Source of the DNA: Proteobacteria bacterium UBA6920
GTDB taxonomy: Bacteria > Pseudomonadota > Gammaproteobacteria > SG8-11
DNA length: 10,499 bases
Assembly: GCA_002448875.1 (NCBI GenBank)
Contig: DKAS01000103.1
Coordinates: 415-10,913, forward strand
Reading direction: 5' to 3'
Shown here piece after piece: positions 1-5,545 of this stretch (the stretch's first letter is position 1; each line of letters opens with the position of its first letter). Both the position numbers and the translations under genes were made by a program. The notes under the pieces are model-generated. The model was not told the origin of the DNA. It saw only the letters and a list, made by a program, of their open reading frames with translations, and ran no database searches.

Positions 1-2
1 CC

Positions 3-377
3 GACGTGCAGTGGATAGGCGGCGCGGCGACCGATGCCAATGGTACCTATGCGATCGAAGTACCCTACGGTACCTATGATCTGTATGTAGATGGCGCGGT
101 TACCCGTGACGTCAAAGTCAGCGCCAGCGCCGCCGACAAGGTGGTGGACCTGACTCGCTTCACGGTCACCGCCAGAGTCACCGACACCACTGGTGCCGGA
201 GTGCAGGCGGATGTCGAGGTACTGGGTGGCGACCAGACCAGCACCGATGCGCTGGGGATGTATACGCTGCGCGTCATGGAAGGCATCAATCAGCTGTGTT
301 TTACGTCGGTCATGGGGACGAACTGCGAATTCAACGTCCTGTTCGATGACAAGACGGTGGCGAATTTCAGCAAATAA
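3..377 (+). CDS. C-terminal end of a secreted/surface protein with two carboxypeptidase-regulatory-like repeats (5' partial)
   Basis: The open frame runs in from the left edge (codon at 3-5 is Asp, so the GTG at 6 is probably an internal Val) and stops at TAA 375-377. Two related segments are visible: around nt 33-89 (TDANGTY ... VPYGTYDLYV) and around nt 243-305 (TDALGMY ... VMEGINQLCF). Both follow the pattern D-A-x-G-x-Y-x-hydrophobic-x-V-x-x-G-x-x-x-L seen in carboxypeptidase-regulatory-like beta-sandwich domains (CarboxypepD_reg / DUF4480-like folds). Two Cys (residues 98 and 107 counted from nt 6) near the end could form a disulfide, which fits an extracytoplasmic location. Such domains are usually stalk or adhesion modules of exported proteins. 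The function of the whole protein cannot be judged because most of it lies outside the window. It is followed directly by a strong terminator, so it ends a transcription unit. Confidence 0.7.
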   Translation, partial: DVQWIGGAATDANGTYAIEVPYGTYDLYVDGAVTRDVKVSASAADKVVDLTRFTVTARVTDTTGAGVQADVEVLGGDQTSTDALGMYTLRVMEGINQLCFTSVMGTNCEFNVLFDDKTVANFSK

Positions 378-401
378 TCGCCGTAGTATCGCTGTAAACA
401 G

Positions 402-430
402 AAGGGGCGCCGCTGGCGCCCCTTTTTTTT
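402..430 (+). terminator. Rho-independent terminator after the first gene
   Basis: A perfect inverted repeat, GGGGCGCC (404-411) and GGCGCCCC (415-422), has a GCT loop and is followed by eight T (423-430). The A pair at 402-403 can pair with the first T of the tract to lengthen the stem. It lies 24 nt past the stop of the plus-strand gene. It is also 15 nt past the end of rlmJ on the other strand, where the hairpin is followed only by a mixed TTCTGTTT stretch. It may therefore work in both directions, more strongly on plus. Confidence 0.93.
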
Positions 431-444
431 CCGCATACTGGGCT

Positions 445-1299
445 TTATTCCGGCACCAGCCAATCGACGCGCCAGGCACCGGGACCGTCCTGTGCCAGCT
501 GTCGCGCCAGCCAGGGCAGAAGTGCCTGCAACTCATTTTCCAGTTGCCAGGGGGGGTTGACGATCAGCAGGCCGCTGCCGGTCATGCGCTCGCTGGGCTG
601 AGTGCTGACCCTGAGTTCGCAGCACAGGATCTTGCGTATGCCGCTGGTCGCTACCTGATCGCGCAGGCTGGCGATGGGGTAACCGTCGACCAGAGGGTAC
701 CACAACAGATAGCAGCCGGTGGCCCAGCGGCGCACCGCCGACGTCAACTGATCCGCCACGCGTCGCAGTTCGTCTTTCAGTTCATAGGGGGGATCGATCA
801 ACACCAGGCCGCGTTTTTCCCGCGGCGGCAGGAACGCCTTCAAGGCCAGGTAGCCGTCCTGGTGGTGAATCGCCACCTGCCGGTCACCCTGGAACAGCGC
901 CTTGAGCTGGCCGATGTCCGTCGGGTGCAGTTCACAGGCGACCATGCGATCCTGTGGTCGCAGCATGGCCCGGGCCAGCCAGGGCGAGCCGGGATAATAG
1001 CGCGGCTTGGCGTCCGCGGACGCGGTGGCAGGCCGGCAGCTGGCGATTAACTGCAGATAAGTGGCCACGGCTGCCGGCGGGTCCGGGCAGGTCAGCAGGC
1101 GGTCGATACCAAGCGCATACTCGCTGTTTTTTCTCGCCTGGGGCGTGTGCAGGTCGTAGCAACCGGCGCCAGCGTGTGTTTCCAGATAGCACAGGGCGGC
1201 GGGTTTACGCTGCAACGCCGTCATCACCAGGGTCAGTACCAGGTGTTTGTGCACATCGGCGAAGTTGCCGGCATGGAAAATGTGGCGATAGCTGAGCAT
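445..1299 (-). CDS. rlmJ: 23S rRNA (adenine2030-N6)-methyltransferase RlmJ
   Basis: RlmJ methylates N6 of A2030 of 23S rRNA using S-adenosylmethionine. The 284-residue product begins MLSYRHIFHAGNFADVHKH, the characteristic RlmJ opening, and has about the family's usual length (about 280). Further landmarks are the SAM-site segment ETHAGAG (residues 40-46), YPGSP (102-106), HQDGY (146-150) and the amino-methyltransferase catalytic motif DPPY (169-172), where Asp and Pro-Pro-Tyr hold the target base. The ATG at 1297-1299 is chosen because the conserved N-terminus starts there, although no clear Shine-Dalgarno precedes it. The gene stands alone on the minus strand between a terminator and its own promoter candidate at 1361-1369. 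Nothing suggests damage. Confidence 0.95.
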   Translation of the reverse strand: MLSYRHIFHAGNFADVHKHLVLTLVMTALQRKPAALCYLETHAGAGCYDLHTPQARKNSEYALGIDRLLTCPDPPAAVATYLQLIASCRPATASADAKPRYYPGSPWLARAMLRPQDRMVACELHPTDIGQLKALFQGDRQVAIHHQDGYLALKAFLPPREKRGLVLIDPPYELKDELRRVADQLTSAVRRWATGCYLLWYPLVDGYPIASLRDQVATSGIRKILCCELRVSTQPSERMTGSGLLIVNPPWQLENELQALLPWLARQLAQDGPGAWRVDWLVPE

Positions 1300-1360
1300 G
1301 GTTTAATGGACGGATTGCGGCTGGACCGCGGTCGGAGTCGGTTGGCTGAAATTCGGCACT

Positions 1361-1369
1361 ATCATACCA
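1361..1369 (-). promoter_or_regulatory. Extended -10 promoter candidate for rlmJ
   Basis: Read on the minus strand, this is TGG-TATGAT: an extended -10 (TGn) joined to a 5/6 match to TATAAT. The -35 region is poor (TGCCTT at 17-bp spacing), as is usual for extended -10 promoters. Transcription would start near 1354, giving a leader of about 55 nt that contains a 10-bp palindrome (1324-1333). Confidence 0.45.
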
Positions 1370-1447
1370 GGAAAACTGTGGCCAAGGCAGGGAGGGGCTG
1401 CATGGCGCTGAATGAATTACGAATATTAATTTCCGCGGCGTTTGGCA

Positions 1448-1453
1448 TATAGT
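1448..1453 (+). promoter_or_regulatory. Weak -10 candidate for the Spy-like gene
   Basis: TATAGT matches 4 to 5 of the 6 -10 consensus bases and lies in an AT-rich patch 34 nt before the ATG. No good -35 stands 16-18 bp upstream (TTAATT at 1426-1431 is the best), so the promoter may need an activator or another sigma factor. I saw no RpoE-type GGAACTT/TCTGA pair. Confidence 0.3.
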
Positions 1454-1486
1454 GCTCGGACAACGCAAATCACAGGAGGCAAGTCT

Positions 1487-2080
1487 ATGCTTAATCCGTG
1501 GATTAAATTTGTGTCGTTTGCGGTTCTGATGCTGGTGGCAGTGGCGGTGATGGCACAGCCGCCGGGTATGCCGCCGCGAGGAATGAATATGGATGATCGG
1601 GACGAAATGATGTCCGGGCCGGGCGCCAGCTACGGCTACGGTTACGGTTACGGTTACGGCGATCACATGGGATCCATGCGGCATGGCTACGGCATGGGCG
1701 GTCCCGGGATGGACGGGCCGATGATGGGGATGATGGATATGGGACCGTTCCTGGCCGATCTGCGCGAACTGAATCTGAACAAGGACCAGCAGGACAAGAT
1801 CCGCAAGCTGCAGCGGGCCGTGCGCAAGGAGCACCTGGCGCTGATGGAGAAAAATATGGACGTCACCGACAAGCTGCAGGATATGTACGCCGAGGAGACG
1901 CCGGATGTGGCCAAGATCGGCGCGGTTTACGGCGAGATGTTCAATCTGCGGCGCCAGATGATAGAAAGCCAGATAAAATTGCGCAACGACGTGTTCGCCC
2001 TGCTCAGCAAGGAACAACAGGAAAAAGCCCGCAATAGCATGCCGTATTACGGCCGTCATCATCGCATGATGGATTGGTAA
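1487..2080 (+). CDS. Spy/CpxP-like periplasmic protein with Gly-Tyr and Met-rich N-terminal region
   Basis: The 197-residue product starts with a clear signal peptide (basic Lys7, hydrophobic residues 8-21, likely cleavage AVMA|QPP after residue 23). The ATG at 1487 is set by AGGAGG at 1474-1479, 7 nt upstream. The mature N-terminal half (24-88) is low complexity: a YGYGYGYG run at 50-57, then MGGPGMDGPMMGMMDMG at 69-86, with 14 Met in about 65 residues. The C-terminal half (about 89-185) is helical and charged and carries two copies of the family's LTxxQ-type motif, LNKDQQ (97-102) and LSKEQQ (173-178). The Spy/CpxP/CnrR-like family comprises periplasmic chaperones and metal- or stress-sensing proteins. 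Whether this one is a chaperone, a metal binder or a sensor cannot be read from sequence. The Met and His richness would suit soft metals such as Cu(I) (inference). It appears monocistronic, with its own promoter patch before it and a hairpin after it. Confidence 0.85.
   Translation: MLNPWIKFVSFAVLMLVAVAVMAQPPGMPPRGMNMDDRDEMMSGPGASYGYGYGYGYGDHMGSMRHGYGMGGPGMDGPMMGMMDMGPFLADLRELNLNKDQQDKIRKLQRAVRKEHLALMEKNMDVTDKLQDMYAEETPDVAKIGAVYGEMFNLRRQMIESQIKLRNDVFALLSKEQQEKARNSMPYYGRHHRMMDW
1631..1660 (+). repeat. Five tandem TACGGY hexanucleotides inside the Spy-like gene
   Basis: Five consecutive hexamers (TACGGC, TACGGT three times, TACGGC) encode the Tyr-Gly dipeptide run. Because the unit is 6 bp, gain or loss of units changes the number of Tyr-Gly pairs without shifting the frame. 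Confidence 0.9.
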
Positions 2081-2104
2081 CTGGCCGCGGGTGTGGCCGC
2101 CAGG

Positions 2105-2132
2105 GCCGGTCACGCCCGCGCGCGTGACCGGC
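2105..2132 (+). terminator. 11-bp perfect hairpin after the Spy-like gene, no T tract
   Basis: GCCGGTCACGC (2105-2115) and GCGTGACCGGC (2122-2132) pair perfectly around a 6-nt loop, starting 24 nt after the stop codon. The right arm is followed by GACGGATCAATTG rather than a run of T. It is therefore not a canonical intrinsic terminator. It may be a weak terminator or a 3' stabilising hairpin, and it separates the gene from the rlmM promoter candidate. Confidence 0.5.
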
Positions 2133-2147
2133 GACGGATCAATTGCC

Positions 2148-2178
2148 TGGACAAGCGCCGGGTGCCACGTGCTAGAGT
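2148..2178 (+). promoter_or_regulatory. Promoter candidate for rlmM that would start transcription at the ATG
   Basis: TGGACA (2148-2153; 5/6 of TTGACA) is followed after 19 bp by TAGAGT (2173-2178) with an extended TGC element (2170-2172). The usual start 6-7 nt beyond the -10 falls at about 2184-2185, the A of the rlmM ATG. The 19-bp spacer is long, but the extended -10 partly compensates. Confidence 0.45.
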
Positions 2179-2184
2179 GCGCAC

Positions 2185-3270
2185 ATGTCCAGACTCGAAA
2201 ATCTATTGTTGTATTGTCGTCCCGGGTTCGAAGGCGAGTGTGCAGCTGAAATTCAGGAGGTGGCCGCGGCACGGGGTATCGCCGGCTATGCCCGAACCCA
2301 GTCACAGTCCGGCGTGGTGACCTTTCACTGCAGTGAAGCCGGCATCGGTCTGGAACCGGCGCGCTTGATTCGTTTCGCTGATCTGATCTTCGCCCGCCAG
2401 CTGTGCGCGCTGCTGACGGAGCTGACCGACTTGCCCGCCCGGGACCGGGTGACGCCGCTGTGCGCGGCGCTGGCCGGCCGCCAGGTCAGCGCCCTGCTGG
2501 TGGAAACCGCCGATACCAACGAGGCCAAGCAGCTGCAGGCCTTCTGCCGCAAGTTTCAAACGCCGATGCGTGAAGGTCTGCAACGCGCCGGTTTGTTGCG
2601 CGAGGGGGACGCCGCCTTGCCGCGTCTGCACCTGTTGTTCGTCGATTCAGCCCACGTCCTGGTGGCCCTGTCCTACGCGGACAATGCCTCGCCCTGGCCC
2701 ATGGGAATAGCGCGACTGAAATTTCCGCGCGAGGCTCCCAGCCGTTCCACCCTGAAACTGGACGAAGCGCTGTTGTTCTTCCTCAGCGAGCCGGAGCGCG
2801 AACGGTATCTGGCACCGGGCATGACCGCCGTCGATCTGGGCGCCGCCCCCGGCGGCTGGACTTACCAGCTGGTGCGTCGCCATATACAGGTGACCGCCGT
2901 GGACAACGGCGCGCTGGCGCCATCACTGCTGGACTCCGGACTGGTGCGCCATCTGCGAGTCGATGCCTTTACCTTTCGGCCGCCCAAACCGGTGACCTGG
3001 ATGGTATGCGATATGGTGGAGCAACCGCGCCGGGTGGCCCTGCTGGTGGCGGATTGGGTGGCGCGCGGTGATTGCGCTCACAGCGTGTTCAATCTCAAGT
3101 TGCCGATGAAAAAACGCTATCAGGAAGTCGCATTGTGCGCCGGACTGATCCGCGAGCGGTTGGCGCAGGCAGGCGTCGACCACGTGCTGCGCTTCAAGCA
3201 GCTGTACCACGATCGCGAGGAAGTCACCGGTTACTTGCGCCGCGCCAGCGAAGGCGGTGGTGTCGCCTGA
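2185..3270 (+). CDS. rlmM: 23S rRNA (cytidine2498-2'-O)-methyltransferase RlmM
   Basis: RlmM adds a 2'-O-methyl group to C2498 of 23S rRNA. The 361 residues match the family's length (E. coli about 366). The N-terminal THUMP-like part opens with MSRLENLLLYCRPGFEGEC. The Rossmann-fold part has the SAM motif VDLGAAPGGW (216-225). The K-D-K-E set expected in 2'-O-methyltransferases is present: the Lys of STLKLDE (about 191), Asp in VCDMVE (276), Lys in FNLKLPMKKRY (about 305) and Glu in REEVTGYLR (about 346). The ATG at 2185 matches the conserved N-terminus. It has no Shine-Dalgarno and may be the first base of the mRNA. The last 40 bp overlap, in the opposite direction, the 3' end of the ornithine aminotransferase gene, with no terminator between them. 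Confidence 0.96.
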   Translation: MSRLENLLLYCRPGFEGECAAEIQEVAAARGIAGYARTQSQSGVVTFHCSEAGIGLEPARLIRFADLIFARQLCALLTELTDLPARDRVTPLCAALAGRQVSALLVETADTNEAKQLQAFCRKFQTPMREGLQRAGLLREGDAALPRLHLLFVDSAHVLVALSYADNASPWPMGIARLKFPREAPSRSTLKLDEALLFFLSEPERERYLAPGMTAVDLGAAPGGWTYQLVRRHIQVTAVDNGALAPSLLDSGLVRHLRVDAFTFRPPKPVTWMVCDMVEQPRRVALLVADWVARGDCAHSVFNLKLPMKKRYQEVALCAGLIRERLAQAGVDHVLRFKQLYHDREEVTGYLRRASEGGGVA

Positions 3271-4478
3271 TTGTTGCCGTTGCTCAAATCGGCGAGGGTG
3301 GAGCGGATGATCGCCACCGCGTCGTCGATCTGATTGCGGGTAATGACCAGCGGCGGCGCGAAGCGCACCACGGTGGCGTGGGTTTCCTTGCTCAACAGGC
3401 CGTTCTGCATCAGCTGCTCGCACACCTGGCGGGCGCTGATTTTGTCGGCGTGGAACTCCATACCCAGCAGCAGGCCCTGGCCGCGCACTTCCTTGATCAG
3501 CGGCGACTGCAGTGCCGCCAATTGTTCCTTGAGGTAGGCGCCCAATTCGCGGGAGCGTTCCGCCAGTTGTTCTTCCACCAGAACCCGTAGCGCGGTCAAT
3601 CCGACGGCGCAGGCCAGGGGGTTGCCGCCGAAGGTGCTGCCATGGTCGCCGGGTTGGAATACGTCCATGACTTCATGGCGGGCCAGAAACAGCGACACCG
3701 GCAGCAGGCCGCCGCCCAGCGCCTTGCCGAGAATCAAGCCATCGGGGCGCACGTTTTCATGCTGACAGGCAAGCAGCTTGCCGGTGCGTCCCAGGCCTGT
3801 CTGCACCTCGTCGCAGATCAGCAGCACATTGTGTTTGCGGCAGATCTCCGCACAGGCTGCAAGATAGCCCGGCGTCGGTACCAGGATGCCGCCTTCGCCC
3901 TGAATGGGCTCCACCAGGAAAGCGGCGGTGTTGCGGGTGATGGCTTGCTCCAGCGCTTTGCTGTCGCCGAACGGCACGGCTTTAAAACCGGGACTGAACG
4001 GACCGAAACCGTCACGGTACTGCTGTTCCGAGGAGAATCCGACGATGGTCGTCGTGCGGCCGTGAAAATTGCCAGCGCATACGATGATTTCCGCCTTGTC
4101 GTTTTCTACGCCTTTGACCTTGTAGGCCCATTTGCGTGCCGCCTTGATCGCCGTTTCCACCGCCTCGGCGCCGGTATTCATCGGCAACGCCCGATCCATG
4201 CCGGTAAGCTCGCAGGCATATTTGGCGAAGGGACCGAGCTTGTCACTGTGGTACGCGCGGGAGACCACCGCCAGTTTACCCGCCTGTTCATAAAGGGCCT
4301 GCAGCAGCCGCGGGTGGCGATGGCCGTGACTGACGGCGGAATAGGCGCTCATCATGTCCAGATACCGGCGGCCTTTGTCGTCCCAGACATAAACGCCGTC
4401 GCCTTCCACCAGCACCACCGGCAGTGGTAGATAGTTGTGGGCGCAATAGGCGTTTTCCAGGGCGATAGCGTTGTACAT
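3231..4478 (-). CDS. rocD: Ornithine aminotransferase (ornithine--oxo-acid transaminase)
   Basis: This is a PLP enzyme of class III aminotransferases that moves the delta-amino group of ornithine to 2-oxoglutarate, giving glutamate-5-semialdehyde and glutamate. Landmarks in the 415 residues are NTGAEA (101-106), the phosphate-binding region; EPIQGEGG (190-197); the PLP-ring Asp223 in ICDEVQTG; the Schiff-base Lys252 in LILGKALGGG; and GSTFGGNPLA (280-289). The opening (NAYCAHNYLPLPVVL) and the SAYSAVSHGHRHP segment are typical of ornithine rather than acetylornithine aminotransferases. The ATG at 4476-4478 has a good AAAGGT site 5 nt upstream and lies 13 nt after the arginase stop, so the two are translated from one mRNA. 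The last 15-20 residues (NGNNQATPPPSLARRK) look like a non-conserved tail, encoded opposite the end of rlmM. Confidence 0.94.
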   Translation of the reverse strand: MYNAIALENAYCAHNYLPLPVVLVEGDGVYVWDDKGRRYLDMMSAYSAVSHGHRHPRLLQALYEQAGKLAVVSRAYHSDKLGPFAKYACELTGMDRALPMNTGAEAVETAIKAARKWAYKVKGVENDKAEIIVCAGNFHGRTTTIVGFSSEQQYRDGFGPFSPGFKAVPFGDSKALEQAITRNTAAFLVEPIQGEGGILVPTPGYLAACAEICRKHNVLLICDEVQTGLGRTGKLLACQHENVRPDGLILGKALGGGLLPVSLFLARHEVMDVFQPGDHGSTFGGNPLACAVGLTALRVLVEEQLAERSRELGAYLKEQLAALQSPLIKEVRGQGLLLGMEFHADKISARQVCEQLMQNGLLSKETHATVVRFAPPLVITRNQIDDAVAIIRSTLADLSNGNNQATPPPSLARRK

Positions 4479-4491
4479 AGCGGACCTTTTT

Positions 4492-5376
4492 TCAATTAAA
4501 CAGCGTGGTAATGAGTTCCTTGATCAACAATTCGGTCTTGTGATTGCGGTCGCGGAACGGATTGAACTCGACGATTTCCGCGCCGATGAATTTGGTCGCC
4601 TGCATCAGCCTGGCGCACGCGGGCAGGAATTGCGAGGCCAGCAGACCGCCGTGCGCGGGCGTGCCGACACCGGGAGCATCTACCGGATCGAATACATCCA
4701 TATCGATGGAGATGCCGAATCCGGCGCTGTTTTTACTGGCCAGTTCGACGGCGCTGTTCATCACCGCATCCAGGCCACGCTGGCGGATGTCTTCCATGTA
4801 AAAAACTTTTACACCCATTTTCGCCAGCAGCTTCAGTTCGGGGGCTTCGAAACTGCGCACGCCCACCAGGCAGATGTTTTCCGGTTTGAGCTTGCCCCCG
4901 GCAAAACCAATGTCCAGCAGATCGGGGGCGCCTTGTCCCAGCAGGCAGGCCACCGGCATGCCGTGCAGGGCGCCGCTGATGCTGGTTTGTGGCGTGTGCG
5001 CATCCACGTGCGCGTCGACCCAGATCAGGCCCAGTTCACCGTGATTGCGCAAGGCCTTGGCCGCGCCGCTCCAGGTACCTATGGCGCTGGAATGATCACC
5101 GCCGATGACGGTGAAATGTGTCTTGCTGTTGACGCTGTCGGCGACGGCGCTGGCCAGCGATTGCAACATGGCCACCAGGGAGCGGCGGTCATCGCTGTTT
5201 TCCACGCGGAAAATATTCTGCCACTGGGCGGTCACGCCGCGGTCCGCCAGTTTCTGCACCAGGTTCGAACCCTTGAGCAGATCCGGGGCGATGTCGCAAC
5301 GCTTGTCCTGCGCGCCATGGCACGATGCGGCGCCGAATAAATGTAATTTTGTCTGTGGTTTTACCTTCGCATGCAT
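4492..5376 (-). CDS. rocF: Arginase (ureohydrolase family)
   Basis: It hydrolyses L-arginine to ornithine and urea and feeds the ornithine aminotransferase encoded 13 nt downstream. All binuclear-Mn ligand motifs of ureohydrolases are visible (numbers from the ATG at 5376, 294 residues): GGDHS (92-96, His95), DAHVDAHTP (121-129, Asp121, His123, Asp125) and SIDMDVFDP (223-231, Asp225, Asp227). Length is normal for the family (about 300). A longer frame with GTG at 5401-5403 exists. I prefer the ATG because GGAG lies 11 nt before it and the conserved LHLFGAAS segment begins soon after, whereas the GTG has no ribosome site. Agmatinase or formimidoylglutamase would share these motifs. The pairing with ornithine aminotransferase decides for arginase. 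Confidence 0.88.
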   Translation of the reverse strand: MHAKVKPQTKLHLFGAASCHGAQDKRCDIAPDLLKGSNLVQKLADRGVTAQWQNIFRVENSDDRRSLVAMLQSLASAVADSVNSKTHFTVIGGDHSSAIGTWSGAAKALRNHGELGLIWVDAHVDAHTPQTSISGALHGMPVACLLGQGAPDLLDIGFAGGKLKPENICLVGVRSFEAPELKLLAKMGVKVFYMEDIRQRGLDAVMNSAVELASKNSAGFGISIDMDVFDPVDAPGVGTPAHGGLLASQFLPACARLMQATKFIGAEIVEFNPFRDRNHKTELLIKELITTLFN

Positions 5377-5423
5377 AGCAGTCGGGGCTCCATAGAGGAA
5401 CACGAATGAACGGGAATCGGATT

Positions 5424-5463
5424 GTTACTATGTATCGGCGCTCCCGCTGCGCAGATTAGTAAC
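5424..5463. promoter_or_regulatory. Interrupted dyad in the arginase / glycerate kinase divergent region
   Basis: GTTACTA (5424-5430) is mirrored by TAGTAAC (5457-5463). Inside it, ATC-g-GCGC (5434-5441) is mirrored by GCGC-a-GAT (5449-5456) around a 7-nt loop. In total 14 pairs form, with one mismatch and a 3-nt bulge. The outer half-sites are 33 bp apart centre to centre, about three helical turns. It lies 48 nt upstream of the arginase ATG. It could be an operator bound on one DNA face or a hairpin in the arginase mRNA leader. It does not resemble the ArgR box. Confidence 0.45.
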
Positions 5464-5499
5464 CTGTGGCAAAAAACGACTGTTCACCTATTCAATTGC

Positions 5500-5529
5500 T
5501 TGATATACATACACCATCAATAATATAAG
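5500..5529 (+). promoter_or_regulatory. Promoter candidate with T-N11-A dyad before the glycerate kinase gene
   Basis: TTGATA (5500-5505) and TATAAG (5524-5529) are 18 bp apart in an AT-rich patch and would start transcription about 10 nt before the ATG at 5546. The -35 lies inside the dyad TTGAT-N11-ATCAA (5500-5520), which has the T-N11-A form of LysR-type regulator sites. No LysR-type gene is in the window. Confidence 0.4.
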
Positions 5530-5545
5530 TTGAGAATTCTTTGAA

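Noticed and set aside
193..1050. Long plus-strand open frame across the first gene, terminator and rlmJ
   Set aside because: It crosses a clear terminator and lies antisense to conserved RlmJ; its composition is that of a shadow frame in GC-rich DNA.
1442..1456. Sigma-54-like TTGGCAT...GCT before the Spy-like gene
   Set aside because: The GG and GC elements are 10 bp apart instead of the 12 required between first bases, so the element cannot be a standard -24/-12 promoter.
1205..2305. 366-codon minus-strand open frame opposite the Spy-like gene
   Set aside because: His/Arg/Pro-rich shadow of the Spy-like and rlmM genes; it overlaps the start of rlmJ and resembles no family.
3642..5340. Two long plus-strand open frames (3642-4430 and 4471-5340) opposite rocD and rocF
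   Set aside because: Antisense shadows of two strongly conserved enzymes, without ribosome sites or recognisable domains.
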